Below, in pieces: positions 9,026 through 18,588 of a stretch of 64,000 nt of DNA (positions are counted from its first letter, which is position 1; each line of letters begins with the position of its first letter). Made by a program: the position numbers and the translations under genes. The stretch lies in NCBI RefSeq assembly GCF_923868895.1, contig NZ_OV350343.1, positions 1,240,001 to 1,304,000 of the forward strand. Direction: 5' to 3'. This DNA is from Halomonas sp. TD01 (GTDB taxonomy: Bacteria > Pseudomonadota > Gammaproteobacteria > Pseudomonadales > Halomonadaceae). The notes beneath the pieces were generated by a model. That model saw only the letters and a list, made by a program, of their open reading frames with translations, had not been told where the DNA came from and made no database searches.

Positions 9026-11095
9026 TTAACCCAACAAAGAACGCAGCCCGGCAATCGCGTCTTGCCCGCGTGCCTGCTTTTTCTCGGGGTCTTCTTTATC
9101 GGCACGGCCCTCCCACTCCAAATCATCAGCGGGCAGTTCGTCTAAAAAACGGCTGGGCTGGCAGTCCATCAGTTCACCATACGCTTTACGCTGGCGGGCT
9201 AGCGTCAGCGTTAGCGTGCGCCTTGCCCGTGTAATGCCAACGTAAGCCAAGCGGCGCTCCTCTTCCACAGTGCCCATCTCAATGGCGTTGCGGTGGGGCA
9301 ACAAATCTTCTTCTAAACCCATCAAATACACATGGGGAAACTCCAGCCCTTTCGAGGCGTGCATGGTAAGTAGCTGCACACGGTCGGAGTCGTCTTCTTC
9401 AGCCTGCTGCTCAAGAATATCCCGCAGCACAAGGCGGGAAATAGCAGCCTCTACGCCATCGGTTTCCGTCGCAGTGGAATCATCAGCATCTTCCGGGTCA
9501 CGGTTGAGCGACTTTTCTAGCTGATCAATCAAAATCCATACGTTGGCCATGCGCCGCTCAGCGACGGTTGGGGCGCTGGCGTTTTGGTATAACCACGCCT
9601 CGTAATCCATATCGCGCAGCATGTCGCGAATGGCTGCGATGGCATCGTCTTGATCCATGCGTTTGCGCACGCCATCAATAAAGTGCGTAAAGCGTGAAAG
9701 CCGCTCCACGGCCCGAGTCGGCAGCGTTTGCTCTAACCCCAGCTCGTGGCAGGCAGCAAACAGCGAAATAGAGCGTTCAGTTGCATAGTTGGCCAGCTTT
9801 TCCAGCGTGCCGGGGCCTATTTCACGGCGGGGCACGTTCACAATGCGTAAAAAGGCATTGTCATCGGCGGGATTAATTAACAACCGCAGATAGGCCATGG
9901 TGTCCTTGATCTCGTTGCGAGAGAAAAACGACGTACCGCCGGAAAGCTTGTAGGGAATTTGGTAGTGCTGCAGCTTGAGCTCTAATAAACGTGCCTGAAA
10001 ATTACCCCGATAGAGCACCGCAAAATCTCGCCATTCTGCTTTCTCTTTGATGCGCCGGGTTAGCATTTCGCTGGCTACCCGCTCTGACTCCGCCTCTTCA
10101 TGGCGGTTGACGATGACTCGGATAGGCGCGCCGTCGCCCATATCTGACCATAGCGTTTTATCGTAAACGTGGGGGTTGTTGGCAATTAACGTGTTGGCCG
10201 CGCGCAAAATGGTGCCGGTCGAGCGGTAGTTCTGCTCCAGCTTGATAACGTTCAGGCGTGGGAAGTCTTCGCCAAGGGTCACCAAGTTTTCAGGCCTTGC
10301 CCCGCGCCACGCGTAGATCGACTGATCGTCGTCGCCAACCACGGTAAAGGTAGCCCGCTCCGCCATCAGCAGTTTCACCAACAGGTACTGGGAAACATTA
10401 GTGTCCTGATACTCATCCACTAGCATGTAGTGGATTTTGTTCCGCCAGCGGGCCAGTGCCTCTGGGTCACGTTGTAGCAGAACCACCGGCAGTAGAATCA
10501 GGTCGTCAAAATCCACCGCGTTATAGGCTTTTAAGTGGCGCACGTAAGCTTCATAAACCCGTGCGGCAAAGTGCTCGTCATCATCCGCGGCAAAAGAAAG
10601 CGCGTCACTGGGTAGCACTAAGTCGTTCTTCCACGTGGATATTTTGCTCTGCACTGCGTTGATCTGCTCGGCGTCTACCTGAGCGTCTTTGTTCATCAAA
10701 TCGCGCAGCAGTGCTTTGGCATCTTCTGGGTCAAACAATGAAAAGCCCGGCTTGTAGCCCAGGGTTTTTAGCTCGCCGCGAATAATATTTAGGCCTAAAT
10801 TGTGAAACGTCGACACCGTTAGCCCGTGGCCCTCTTTACCCTTCAGCATTTGCCCAACGCGCTCTTTCATCTCTCTGGCGGCTTTATTGGTAAAGGTAAC
10901 CGCCGCTATTTTGCGCGCGCTCATGCCGCACTCTTGCACCAGATAGGCGATTTTAGTGGTAATAACACTGGTTTTACCTGAACCCGCACCCGCCAGGACC
11001 AAGCAGGGGCCGTCAATATAGCGCACCGCTTCTTGCTGGCGCGGGTTTAGCCCTTTAATGCGGCTAAGAATGCTCTTTGGCGGTTGGGGCGTCAT
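9026..11095 (-). CDS. rep: ATP-dependent DNA helicase Rep
   Basis: Rep is a superfamily 1A 3'-5' helicase that helps replication forks pass bound proteins. At 689 aa the length suits Rep. The Walker A motif GAGSGKT is at residues 36-42, motif Ia VTFTNKAAREM at ~66-76, the Walker B DEYQDTN at 227-233, motif III GDDDQSIYAWRGA follows, and motifs IV-VI are visible (LEQNYRST, TMHASKGLEFPHV, EERRLAYVGITRA). Its Rep-like rather than UvrD-like wording is clear when compared with the second helicase of this window at 46.6-48.8 kb. It reads toward the cytochrome gene and is divergent from trmL. Confidence 0.95.
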   Translation of the reverse strand: MTPQPPKSILSRIKGLNPRQQEAVRYIDGPCLVLAGAGSGKTSVITTKIAYLVQECGMSARKIAAVTFTNKAAREMKERVGQMLKGKEGHGLTVSTFHNLGLNIIRGELKTLGYKPGFSLFDPEDAKALLRDLMNKDAQVDAEQINAVQSKISTWKNDLVLPSDALSFAADDDEHFAARVYEAYVRHLKAYNAVDFDDLILLPVVLLQRDPEALARWRNKIHYMLVDEYQDTNVSQYLLVKLLMAERATFTVVGDDDQSIYAWRGARPENLVTLGEDFPRLNVIKLEQNYRSTGTILRAANTLIANNPHVYDKTLWSDMGDGAPIRVIVNRHEEAESERVASEMLTRRIKEKAEWRDFAVLYRGNFQARLLELKLQHYQIPYKLSGGTSFFSRNEIKDTMAYLRLLINPADDNAFLRIVNVPRREIGPGTLEKLANYATERSISLFAACHELGLEQTLPTRAVERLSRFTHFIDGVRKRMDQDDAIAAIRDMLRDMDYEAWLYQNASAPTVAERRMANVWILIDQLEKSLNRDPEDADDSTATETDGVEAAISRLVLRDILEQQAEEDDSDRVQLLTMHASKGLEFPHVYLMGLEEDLLPHRNAIEMGTVEEERRLAYVGITRARRTLTLTLARQRKAYGELMDCQPSRFLDELPADDLEWEGRADKEDPEKKQARGQDAIAGLRSLLG

Positions 11096-11191
11096 GGTGA
11101 AGGGTGACCTCTACAAGTGTTTCTTGGCAAATTCCATTACAATCAGCGGCGCTGGGCGAACGCACAATGAGTTAATAATAGGCAGGTGGTA

Positions 11192-11665
11192 ATGTTTGAA
11201 GTAGCGCTATTTGAACCGCGTATGGCACCCAACACGGGTAACATTATGCGCCTGGTGGCTAACAATGGCTGCCGATTACATTTAATTGAACCGCTGGGCT
11301 TTGATCTCGAAGAGAAAAAGCTGCGCCGCGCCGGGTTAGATTACCGCGACCTAGCCAATGTTACCCGCCATGCTGATTTTACGGCGTTTCAAGCGGCGAT
11401 GCAGGAGCGCACGATATGGGCGATTACCACCAAAGGCACCCGCGCTCACAGCGACGCGGCTTTCGTGCCGGGCGATGTACTGCTGTTCGGTTCGGAAACC
11501 GCAGGGCTGTCGCCCCAGGTCCATGCTGCGCTACCCGCAGAACAGAAGCTGCGCATCCCCATGCAGCCCAATAACCGCAGCTTGAACCTTTCCAACGCCG
11601 TTGCCATCGTCAGCTATGAGGCGTGGCGCCAGCAAGATTATGCTGGCGCATTAGGCAGTGAGTGA
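11192..11665 (+). CDS. trmL: tRNA (cytidine(34)-2'-O)-methyltransferase TrmL
   Basis: TrmL is a SPOUT-class methyltransferase that 2'-O-methylates the wobble base of leucine tRNAs using S-adenosylmethionine. The product is a minimal SPOUT domain of 157 aa, as usual. Family landmarks are [14 protein letters not shown] near the start, [11 protein letters not shown] in the middle and the C-terminal trefoil-knot segment [22 protein letters not shown] 11192 is chosen because conserved MFEVALFEP begins there and AGGTGG is close upstream; a GTG two codons earlier is possible. It ends 12 bp from the convergent pyrE stop. Confidence 0.95.
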   Translation: MFEVALFEPRMAPNTGNIMRLVANNGCRLHLIEPLGFDLEEKKLRRAGLDYRDLANVTRHADFTAFQAAMQERTIWAITTKGTRAHSDAAFVPGDVLLFGSETAGLSPQVHAALPAEQKLRIPMQPNNRSLNLSNAVAIVSYEAWRQQDYAGALGSE

Positions 11666-11677
11666 TAGATGGAGCGA

Positions 11678-12343
11678 CTAGCCGGTGATGCCGTAGCGGT
11701 CGCGATAAGCGCGTACGGCCTCAGCGTAAGCAAGCATTTCGCCGCCAGCATGCTCTTCAAGGTAAGTAAGCACTTGCTCTAAGGTGACAATACTGACAAC
11801 CGGCATGCCGTACTGAGCCTGAACTTCCTGGATAGCACTTTGTTCGCCCTGGCCGCGCTCTTGGCGATCTAGCGCAATAATCACGCCACCCGCGCGGGCA
11901 CCGCTTTGCTCAATTAGGCTCATCACTTCACGGATAGCAGTCCCGGCAGTAATCACGTCATCAATGATCAAAATATCGCCGGTCAGTGGTGCGCCAACAA
12001 TATTGCCACCTTCGCCATGGGTTTTGGCCTCTTTACGGTTAAACGCGTAGGGCATATCGCGGTCATGGTGGTCAGCTAAGGCCGCAGCGGTGACCGCCGC
12101 CAAGGGAATGCCTTTATAGGCTGGGCCAAACAACACATCTGCCTGCAGGCCACTATCGACAATCGCTTGGGCATAAAACCGGCCCAGCTTGGCCAAGGCA
12201 CGACCGGTTTGAAACAGGCCTGCATTGAAAAAGTAAGGGCTTACTCGCCCCGACTTAAGCGTGAACTCGCCAAACTTGAGCACGCCCTGCTCAATAGCGA
12301 AGGCAATGAAATCGCGCTGATAGGGTTGTAGAGTGGTGGCCAC
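11678..12343 (-). CDS. pyrE: Orotate phosphoribosyltransferase
   Basis: PyrE joins orotate to PRPP to give orotidine 5'-phosphate in de novo pyrimidine synthesis. The 221-aa protein carries the PRPP-binding motif [14 protein letters not shown] near residues 122-135, the flexible catalytic loop [11 protein letters not shown] near 103-113, and the [18 protein letters not shown]-terminal segment typical of the bacterial enzyme. It starts with GTG at 12343, in the run GTG GCC ACC. It is divergent from crc, with 137 bp between the starts that must hold both promoters; this pyrE/crc arrangement is the usual one in Pseudomonas relatives. Confidence 0.97.
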   Translation of the reverse strand: MATTLQPYQRDFIAFAIEQGVLKFGEFTLKSGRVSPYFFNAGLFQTGRALAKLGRFYAQAIVDSGLQADVLFGPAYKGIPLAAVTAAALADHHDRDMPYAFNRKEAKTHGEGGNIVGAPLTGDILIIDDVITAGTAIREVMSLIEQSGARAGGVIIALDRQERGQGEQSAIQEVQAQYGMPVVSIVTLEQVLTYLEEHAGGEMLAYAEAVRAYRDRYGITG

Positions 12344-12480
12344 GGCGGTCTTCTCTTGTCGATAGGAATGTAAGTAAACGCAACAATAAAACGGGGTTAA
12401 ATAGCAAGATTTGGTTTGTCTATTTACCCAAACGTCTAAACGTCGGGTATCATACAGCAGCGACGCAAAAGGGACGATTT

Positions 12481-13248
12481 ATGAAAATTGCCAGCATCAA
12501 TGTCAATGGTATACGTGATGCCGTCGATCGTGGCTTCCTGGACTGGCTGGCTCAGCAGGATGCCGACGTGATCTGCGTGCAGAACATCAAGGCAAAAAGT
12601 TTTGAACTGGACGACCATATTCTCTATCCGGAAGGCTACGAAGGCTATTTCCTGGATGCAGAAGAAGATGGTTTCTCCGGTGTGGCACTCTATTGCCGCA
12701 AAATTCCCAAGGCGATTATGTACGGCCTTGGGTTCCCTCAGTGTGATCACGAAGGGCGCTTTCTGCAGGCGGATTATGACCGCTTCAGCATCGCCACCTT
12801 CTTGATGCCTGATGGAAGTGATCAAAAAGCCAAACAGGCGTTTATGGAGCAGTACCAAGAGTACCTAACGAAGATGTCGCGCAAACGTCGCGAATACATC
12901 ATCTGTGGTACCTGGCACGTTGCCCATAAAACCATCGATTTGGCCAACTGGTCGGATAATCAGCTTACCTCTGGTTTTCGCCCGGAAGAGCGTGCCTGGA
13001 TGGATCAGGTGCTTGGCCCAACCGGCTTTATCGACACTTTCCGCGAAATTAATCGCGATGCTGGCGAATATACCTGGTGGCCAAAGCTCGACCAAGACGT
13101 GCCCCGTGAGCGCCAAGAAGGCTGGCGGATCGACTACCAGCTGGTCGGGCCCAACTTCCGTCGCCATGTGGTCGACGCGTGGATTGATTACGATGCGACC
13201 TTCTCTGAGTTCGCACCGCTGATCGTTGAGTATGACTTAGCGCTGTAA
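12481..13248 (+). CDS. crc: Catabolite repression control protein Crc (inactive exonuclease III fold)
   Basis: Crc acts with Hfq to repress translation of catabolic mRNAs when preferred carbon sources are present; it has the exonuclease III/EEP fold without nuclease activity. The 255-aa product begins MKIASINVNGIRDAV like ExoIII but the catalytic residues are replaced: ICVQN at 31-35 where ExoIII has Glu, GTWH at 143-146 where ExoIII has the GDxN pair, and SEF at 242-244 in place of the SDH histidine motif. Only the RIDYQL aspartate (D218) remains. These replacements and phrases such as RRKRREYI and GFRPEERAWMD match the Crc branch. Its position between pyrE and rph supports the call. Confidence 0.93.
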   Translation: MKIASINVNGIRDAVDRGFLDWLAQQDADVICVQNIKAKSFELDDHILYPEGYEGYFLDAEEDGFSGVALYCRKIPKAIMYGLGFPQCDHEGRFLQADYDRFSIATFLMPDGSDQKAKQAFMEQYQEYLTKMSRKRREYIICGTWHVAHKTIDLANWSDNQLTSGFRPEERAWMDQVLGPTGFIDTFREINRDAGEYTWWPKLDQDVPRERQEGWRIDYQLVGPNFRRHVVDAWIDYDATFSEFAPLIVEYDLAL

Positions 13249-13286
13249 GCGCTCACTTTCCCGCGTCGCATTACCCGTCTCAGCAA

Positions 13287-13310
13287 CAGGCCAGCTTAAA
13301 AGCTGGCCTG
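13287..13310 (+). terminator. Hairpin terminator between crc and rph
   Basis: Eleven-base stem caggccagctt / aagctggcctg with a two-base AA loop region, followed by TTTG. It lies between convergent crc and rph; the U-tract is short. Confidence 0.65.
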
Positions 13311-13347
13311 TTTGCGTAAGTGCGTTGAGTACTTGCTAAATAATGGC

Positions 13348-14085
13348 TTAGCCGCGAATACCCAGTGCTTCGCGCTGTTTTTCGCGCAGCTCGGAGCCCG
13401 CTTTCTCAGCGAGATCAAGCATCGCATTCAGCTCGGTACGGTTAAACGCGCCTGCTTCCGCGGTGCCCTGCACTTCAATCAGCTCGCCACTTTCAGTCAT
13501 CACTACGTTCAGATCGGTGTCAGCTTTGCTATCTTCCGGATAATCCAAGTCCAGTACCGGCACGCCTTTATAAATACCCACCGAAATTGCGCTAACCAGC
13601 TGTTTAAAGGGATCACCTTTGATCTTCTTCTCACGCTGCAGATAACGAATGGCATCTACCAGCGCCACACAGCCGCCAGTAATCGACGCGGTACGGGTGC
13701 CGCCGTCGGCCTGGATCACATCGCAATCCACGGTAATGGTGAATTCGCCCAACTTCTTCAAGTTAATCGCTGCGCGCAGGCTACGGCCTATCAAACGCTG
13801 AATTTCCAGCGTCCGGCCACCTTGTTTGCCACGCGTCGCTTCACGGCCACTGCGGGTGTGAGTGGCACGGGGCAACATGCCGTACTCAGCGGTAATCCAA
13901 CCCTGATTTTTGCCACGCAGCCAGCGTGGTACGCCCGCTTCTACGCTCGCATTACACAGCACCTTGGTATCGCCAAACTCCACCAGTACCGAACCTTCTG
14001 CATGGCGGGTGTAATCGCGGGTTATGCGAATTTCACGGAGCTGGTCGGCTTCACGACCGCTAGGGCGAACAACATCAGGACGCAT
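13348..14085 (-). CDS. rph: Ribonuclease PH
   Basis: RNase PH is a phosphorolytic 3'-5' exoribonuclease that trims tRNA 3' ends and works as a ring hexamer. The 245-aa protein has the family segments [32 protein letters not shown] and [27 protein letters not shown], then [17 protein letters not shown] containing the phosphate-site residues and the [12 protein letters not shown] segment. It ends AGTGAGGTG-type ribosome site upstream of ATG 14085. Rph is divergent from yicC, the standard neighbourhood. Confidence 0.97.
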   Translation of the reverse strand: MRPDVVRPSGREADQLREIRITRDYTRHAEGSVLVEFGDTKVLCNASVEAGVPRWLRGKNQGWITAEYGMLPRATHTRSGREATRGKQGGRTLEIQRLIGRSLRAAINLKKLGEFTITVDCDVIQADGGTRTASITGGCVALVDAIRYLQREKKIKGDPFKQLVSAISVGIYKGVPVLDLDYPEDSKADTDLNVVMTESGELIEVQGTAEAGAFNRTELNAMLDLAEKAGSELREKQREALGIRG

Positions 14086-14228
14086 AGCACCTCACATCAA
14101 TTTAACAGTGGGAAAGCCCTCTATTGTACACGTCAACGCCACCGCTGATGGGCCTATTCAAGGCAGACGTATCTACCAGCACAAGATCGGTTAGACTGAC
14201 CTAAATGCGCGATGAACAGGAAACTTTA

Positions 14229-15107
14229 ATGGCCAACCTACGCCACGTACACAGCATGACCGCCTTTGCCCGCACCGAGCAGGCCGCCCCGTTTGGCACC
14301 CTGCAGGTAGAAATCCGCTCGGTGAATCAGCGTTATCTGGAACCGCACTTTCGCCTGCCCGACGCTCTACGCGAGCTAGAACCGGTGCTGCGCGACGCCT
14401 TACGCACACGCCTAGCGCGGGGGAAAGTAGAGTGCAGTCTGCGTTTTGAAGCCGCTGAAGCCAACCAAGCCCCTGCAGTTAACGCCCAGCGCTTAAAAGA
14501 AATAGCCGATGCCCTGGCCGCCATTCAGCAACAGGTGCCCAGTGCCGTGCCGCCCACCACGCTGGCGTTGCTTAACCAACCCGGCGTTATGGAAACCCAG
14601 CACCTCGATCAAGACGTCATTAAAGCCGCCGCCAAAAACCTGTTTGACCAAGCGCTAGACGAGTTGATCGACGCCCGCGCCCGAGAAGGCGAAAAACTCG
14701 CTGAGATGATCACCACTCGCCTATCGGCTGTGAGTGAACAAGTCGCCACCGTGCGCAGCTTGCTGCCGCAAATTTTAGAGCGCCAGCGCGCCCAACTGCT
14801 AGAGCGCCTGGAAGTCGCCAAAACCGAACTCGACCCTCAACGTTTGGAAGCCGAGCTGGTACTGGTGGCACAGAAAGCCGACGTAGACGAAGAACTGGAC
14901 CGCCTAACAGCGCATGTGCAAGAAGTCAGCCGCCAGCTGGCCCAAAAAGGCCCCAAAGGCCGCCGCCTGGATTTCCTAATGCAGGAACTCAACCGCGAAG
15001 CTAACACGCTATCGTCAAAATCGGTTGTGGCTGAGACAACCCGCTGCGCAGTGGAGTTAAAGGTGCTAATTGAGCAGATGCGGGAACAGATTCAGAATAT
15101 TGAGTGA
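14229..15107 (+). CDS. yicC: YicC family endoribonuclease-like protein
   Basis: YicC proteins are stress-linked RNA-degrading enzymes of bacteria; the E. coli member has been tied to degradation of the small RNA RyhB. The 292-aa product has the N-terminal YicC domain (MTAFAR, VEIRSVNQRYLEPHFRLPD) and the C-terminal DUF1732-type domain ending KGRRLDFLMQELNREANTLSSKS, which is very conserved. ATG 14229 is chosen because AGGAAA lies ten bases upstream and conserved residues start within six codons; ATG 14205 is possible but adds an unlikely extension. In related genomes gmk follows directly, whereas here 5.5 kb of accessory sequence intervene. Confidence 0.95.
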   Translation: MANLRHVHSMTAFARTEQAAPFGTLQVEIRSVNQRYLEPHFRLPDALRELEPVLRDALRTRLARGKVECSLRFEAAEANQAPAVNAQRLKEIADALAAIQQQVPSAVPPTTLALLNQPGVMETQHLDQDVIKAAAKNLFDQALDELIDARAREGEKLAEMITTRLSAVSEQVATVRSLLPQILERQRAQLLERLEVAKTELDPQRLEAELVLVAQKADVDEELDRLTAHVQEVSRQLAQKGPKGRRLDFLMQELNREANTLSSKSVVAETTRCAVELKVLIEQMREQIQNIE

Positions 15108-15112
15108 AAATT

Positions 15113-15208
15113 ATGAGCCAAGCGACACCCTGGAGCGCAATCGAGGTAGAGGCGACTGTCCTCACCTACCGACAGATGCTGGTGGCGGAGCTAAGCGGGC
15201 GCTCGTAG
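15113..15208 (+). pseudogene. Truncated N-terminus of a DUF3883-type protein
   Basis: A 31-codon reading frame (ATG 15113 to TAG 15206) begins MSQATPWSAIEVEATV and continues YRQMLVAELSGRS. This resembles the first residues of larger DUF3883/HNH-type proteins often found in restriction or defence islands, which usually run several hundred residues. The match breaks off where the remnant on the other strand begins, so this is read as the stump of a gene cut by deletion. Recognition rests on a short stretch and is tentative. Confidence 0.4.
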
Positions 15209-15620
15209 TAGGGAGTGCTAATTTCGAGCTCCAGTGCCCTAGCGTTCCAGCTTTGGGTGATCGCTTCGTGCAAATACTAATCGCGAGCTTGGGCGTTTTC
15301 CACTCGCAGCAGGGTTCGATAGTGAGTCCAGCTCAATTCGGTACGCACTGCGTTCCGTTTTGGAAAGCTTTGATAAAACTGGCGCATATTGCGTAGGTTG
15401 CGGACATCAAAGCCTTTGCCCAGCTGCTCGGTAAGCTGTTGTGAGAGCTGCTGTAGCGGTTGCTTACCATACTCAGCACGATTATTGTCCTGCTGTTCGT
15501 GCTCGACAATTAAACGACCTATTTCCCAGTAGCTTTGTACCATGGCCGTATTCACGGCTTGGCGCACTTGACCGCGTGCTTGTTCTATCCGCAGTTCAGG
15601 TTGGGCTGATGTTGGCTGAG
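15184..15620 (-). pseudogene. Broken DUF1016/YhcG-type nuclease gene
   Basis: The minus strand encodes the N-terminal half of a DUF1016 (YhcG, PDDEXK nuclease) protein: [52 protein letters not shown] and ELSWTHYRTLLRVENAQARD. A TAG at 15277-15279 interrupts it where the family has an aromatic residue, and the same frame then continues YLHEAITQSWNARALE and YYERPLSS, matching the family across the stop. No start codon with a ribosome site is seen and the nuclease C-terminal half is missing. It is therefore a pseudogene, truncated at both ends and carrying an internal nonsense codon. Confidence 0.8.
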
Positions 15621-15851
15621 AACAGCACGCCTGCCATTCCCATGAGTAAAGTTATTGCCCACGAACTTGAAATTCTGGGCAGTCATGGCATGCAGGCCCA
15701 CCGTTATGACGCCATGCTGGCGATGATACAGTCTGGCAAGCTGGCACCTGAAAAGCTTATCGGCAAGCGGATCACTCTGGAGCAGTCGATTGATGCGCTG
15801 ATGAGCATGGATAAGTTCGAAGGGGCGGGCGTAACGGTGGTACCGAGTTTT
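15594..15851 (+). pseudogene. C-terminal remnant of a zinc-type alcohol dehydrogenase
   Basis: An open stretch without its own start reads [59 protein letters not shown] and [11 protein letters not shown]. This is the C-terminal part of medium-chain zinc-dependent alcohol dehydrogenases (the last ~85 of about 345 residues), covering the end of the NAD-binding fold and final catalytic-domain helix. The zinc-binding N-terminal domain is absent and the frame runs past the expected stop. It joins head-on to the DUF1016 remnant at about 15.6 kb. The 150 bases after it, up to the histidine phosphatase, hold nothing recognised. Confidence 0.8.
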
Positions 15852-16005
15852 GAGATAACGGGCTTCAGCATCACTGCCCGTTCTAAATTGAAAGGCTTAG
15901 GTAAGACTGACGCTAATAGCATCGAGGGCGTTGAATTAGCATCTACTCACGATGTGTGGTGTGCGGTAGGCTCACTAATTGCTTCCAACCTGATTGGACA
16001 CCCTC

Positions 16006-16575
16006 ATGCTCACCTTGCGCACTGTCACTTTCACGCTTCTGGTCGTTATTCTCGGCATACTGCCCATCAACGCTTACGCAAACGAATCAACTTGGCAGGC
16101 GCTGCAGGAAGGCGGCTTGGTGATTCTGATGCGTCACGCACTGGCTCCAGGCATTGGTGATCCGGCTGGGTTTGAGCTTTCTCAGTGCGATACACAGCGT
16201 AACCTTTCAGCCCAGGGGCGCGCTCAGGCTGAGGCGATTGGTCGTTCATTTCGTGAGCGGGATGTGCCTATTGCCTCGGTGTATTCGTCTCGCTGGTGCC
16301 GGGCGCTGGAAACTGCTGAGCTAATGGCGTTGAGCCGCGTGGAGCCAACCCCATGGTTAGATTCGTTTTTTCGTCAGCGCAGTGAGCGAGGTGCACGCAC
16401 GCAAACGGCGCGTGAGCACATAGCTGCTTGGCATGGCCCAGGTAATTTGCTGCTGGTGACCCATCAGGTCAATATTACGGCGCTCACAGGCGGTGGAGTG
16501 AGCTCAGGCGAAATGATCGTCGTGCGCCCAACGGGCGATTCGTTTCAGATGGTGGGCCGGTTGAACGATGAGTAG
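16006..16575 (+). CDS. Secreted histidine phosphatase family protein
   Basis: A 189-aa member of the phosphoglycerate-mutase-like (histidine phosphatase) superfamily. An N-terminal hydrophobic segment (residues ~5-23, ending NAYANE) suggests a periplasmic protein. The phosphoacceptor motif LMRHA is present (residue ~43), with [13 protein letters not shown] supplying the second arginine and [14 protein letters not shown] the second histidine, so the active site looks complete. Similar small periplasmic members are often annotated as phosphoglycerate mutases, but the substrate is not known. ATG 16006 is taken as start; no good ribosome site is seen. It lies just after gene remnants in an accessory block. 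Confidence 0.8.
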   Translation: MLTLRTVTFTLLVVILGILPINAYANESTWQALQEGGLVILMRHALAPGIGDPAGFELSQCDTQRNLSAQGRAQAEAIGRSFRERDVPIASVYSSRWCRALETAELMALSRVEPTPWLDSFFRQRSERGARTQTAREHIAAWHGPGNLLLVTHQVNITALTGGGVSSGEMIVVRPTGDSFQMVGRLNDE

Positions 16576-17031
16576 GCGATGACCGCTAATCGCTAGCGGG
16601 CGTTTTAAGTAGCATTAGTGCTTCCTTAATGGTTTTTATTAGTCAATTAAAAATCAAAGTGTTAAAGAAACACTTTTTAGCAGTTTAATTAATTCATGAT
16701 TTTTAGCGTTAATTATTAATGCGATAATTGTTTCTTATTGTTTAATTTAAAGCCTTGGGTGATATTTAGTTGCCCGGTTTTAAAGGCTGGTATATAAAAG
16801 CTTGTCTTTGTTGTAGGCGATTAGTTGAATGAGTTTTTACACTGAGTCGCTATGACAGAATTTAACAATGTGGTTAGTTTTTAAGAACTAGTTTCTTACT
16901 TTTGATTAATTAAACAAGAGTCGTGCACTGAGTGCGCGCATTACTGCGTACACATGAATAAGTGCCTTGTCGGTGCTTAATTAGCTGGCGCGGTGTTCCC
17001 AATGGTGCTTGGACATTAGAGGAGTAGGGAT
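16576..17031. other. AT-rich intergenic region upstream of aqpZ
   Basis: 456 bases without a gene, clearly richer in A and T than the surroundings (runs such as taattaattcatgatttttagcg). I see no hairpin with a T-run, no tRNA-like fold and no coding signal. It presumably contains the aqpZ promoter and regulatory sites; TTAGAGGAG close to 17020 is the aqpZ ribosome site. Confidence 0.5.
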
Positions 17032-17781
17032 ATGAAAAAGTACGCAGCGGAGTTAATCGGTACGTTTTGGTTAGTGTTGGGTGGTTGTGGCAGCGCGGTG
17101 CTAGCGGCGGCTTTCCCAGACGTAGGTATTGGCCTATTAGGGGTATCGCTGGCCTTTGGTTTAACGGTTGTCACGATGGCGTATGCGATTGGGCATATTT
17201 CGGGCTGCCATTTAAACCCTGCGGTATCGATAGGGCTTTGGGTGGGCGGGCGCTTCCCTGCAAAAGAGTTGCCTTACTATATTGGCGCGCAAGTGCTGGG
17301 TGCTATTGTTGCCGGCGGTGTGCTGTATCTTATTGCGAGTGGTCAGGCGGGTTTTGATGTGTCGGCTGGATTTGCATCCAATGGGTATGGAGAGCATTCA
17401 CCCGGCGGTTACAGCATGATGGCAGCACTACTCATTGAAGTCGTGATGACCATGATGTTTATCTTCATCATTATGGGGGCAACCGATGGTCGTGCACCGG
17501 CAGGCTTTGCGCCTTTGGCGATTGGCTTGGGCTTAACGCTTATTCACCTGATCAGCATTCCGGTGACCAATACCTCGGTGAATCCAGCGCGCAGTACGGG
17601 CGTTGCGCTGTATGTGGGTGATTGGGCGACGGCTCAGCTGTGGTTGTTCTGGGTAGCGCCAATGATCGGTGCGGCGTTAGGGGCATTAGCGTATCGCTTT
17701 ATTGCTCAGCCTGAGGCACTCATAGCCCCGCCATCGCCTTCTGATCACGATGATGATCTGACGGGTAAGATCGTTCCTTAA
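17032..17781 (+). CDS. aqpZ: Aquaporin Z
   Basis: Water channel of the inner membrane, 249 aa, forming a tetramer of six-helix subunits. Both NPA boxes are present: [12 protein letters not shown] near residue 63 and [12 protein letters not shown] near 184. The selectivity filter residues typical of AqpZ fit: Phe in the first helix region, His in [10 protein letters not shown], and Arg directly after the second NPA. The protein begins [20 protein letters not shown] as AqpZ does. A short acidic tail (SDHDDDLTG) follows the last helix. A water channel suits rapid osmotic adjustment. Its stop overlaps the convergent glycosylase gene by four bases. Confidence 0.97.
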   Translation: MKKYAAELIGTFWLVLGGCGSAVLAAAFPDVGIGLLGVSLAFGLTVVTMAYAIGHISGCHLNPAVSIGLWVGGRFPAKELPYYIGAQVLGAIVAGGVLYLIASGQAGFDVSAGFASNGYGEHSPGGYSMMAALLIEVVMTMMFIFIIMGATDGRAPAGFAPLAIGLGLTLIHLISIPVTNTSVNPARSTGVALYVGDWATAQLWLFWVAPMIGAALGALAYRFIAQPEALIAPPSPSDHDDDLTGKIVP

Positions 17782-18389
17782 AGCGGTTCTCCACGATAGT
17801 AGTGCCATAAAAATAGCGACCCCACGCTACGCCAGGGCCCCCAGTGTTCGACTAACTGGCGAGCCTGTTTAGGCGTGGGTTTGCCTTCCCGTTTTTTTAG
17901 ACGGCCAAGCGCTACACGTAAAGCAAGGTCGTCGGCGGGAAATATATCCATGCGCTGGAGCGAAAACATCAGGTAAATTTCGGCGCTCCAGCGTCCAAAG
18001 CCACGCAGTTGAGTGATGGCGGCAATCGCCTCGTCATCGCTCAGCAATGCCAGCCCATCGGCGCTGAACGTGCCTGCAAGCTCTGCCTCCGCCAGCCCTT
18101 TGGCATACGCCACTTTGCGCCAGGAAAGCCCTGCATCTCTCAGCGCTTGGTCTTCAACGTCCATCACCGCCTTTGCGCTCAATTCGGGCAGCAGTGCCTT
18201 CACACGGCTCATAATGGCGCGAGCTGCTTCCGTCGAAATCTGCTGGCTAACAATCGTGCTAAAAAACGTTGCGAAGCCTTGGTCGCGTTGGCGCGGCTCG
18301 GGTGCGCCAACGAGTGGATAGGCACGGGCGATATCTGGGTCGACCTTAGCGAGTGCGGCCATGGCGCGTTCGATAGTCTCAAGTGTCAT
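17778..18389 (-). CDS. DNA-3-methyladenine glycosylase II-type (HhH-GPD) enzyme
   Basis: Base-excision repair glycosylase of the HhH-GPD superfamily (AlkA-like), 203 aa, expected to remove alkylated purines. The N-terminal part has [14 protein letters not shown], typical of the AlkA branch; the helix-hairpin-helix [17 protein letters not shown] (residues ~128-144) is followed by FPADDLAL, which supplies the catalytic Asp of the GPD motif (about residue 153), and then by [16 protein letters not shown] at the C-terminus. It lacks the N-terminal domain of E. coli AlkA, as is common in short bacterial forms. Convergent with aqpZ. Confidence 0.9.
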   Translation of the reverse strand: MTLETIERAMAALAKVDPDIARAYPLVGAPEPRQRDQGFATFFSTIVSQQISTEAARAIMSRVKALLPELSAKAVMDVEDQALRDAGLSWRKVAYAKGLAEAELAGTFSADGLALLSDDEAIAAITQLRGFGRWSAEIYLMFSLQRMDIFPADDLALRVALGRLKKREGKPTPKQARQLVEHWGPWRSVGSLFLWHYYRGEPL

Positions 18390-18588
18390 GAATATTCCAC
18401 CTGCTTATAAATTTAAAAACACACTAACAAAATAGGCCATTAGCGTTGTAACCCCTTTGGAATTATCTTATTCGCCCGCTAACTTTTTTGGCGTCGCATA
18501 TTTCTACTTTTGTCTAATCCTGCGATCATTTGCCGCTATAAAAGACCGTTTTGTTGATCAGGCGTTGAATGCGCTTGGGGAGAAAAGT

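Noticed and set aside
13312..14148. 278-codon open frame antisense to rph
   Set aside because: It mirrors rph codon for codon, has no family resemblance or ribosome site, and rph is certain.
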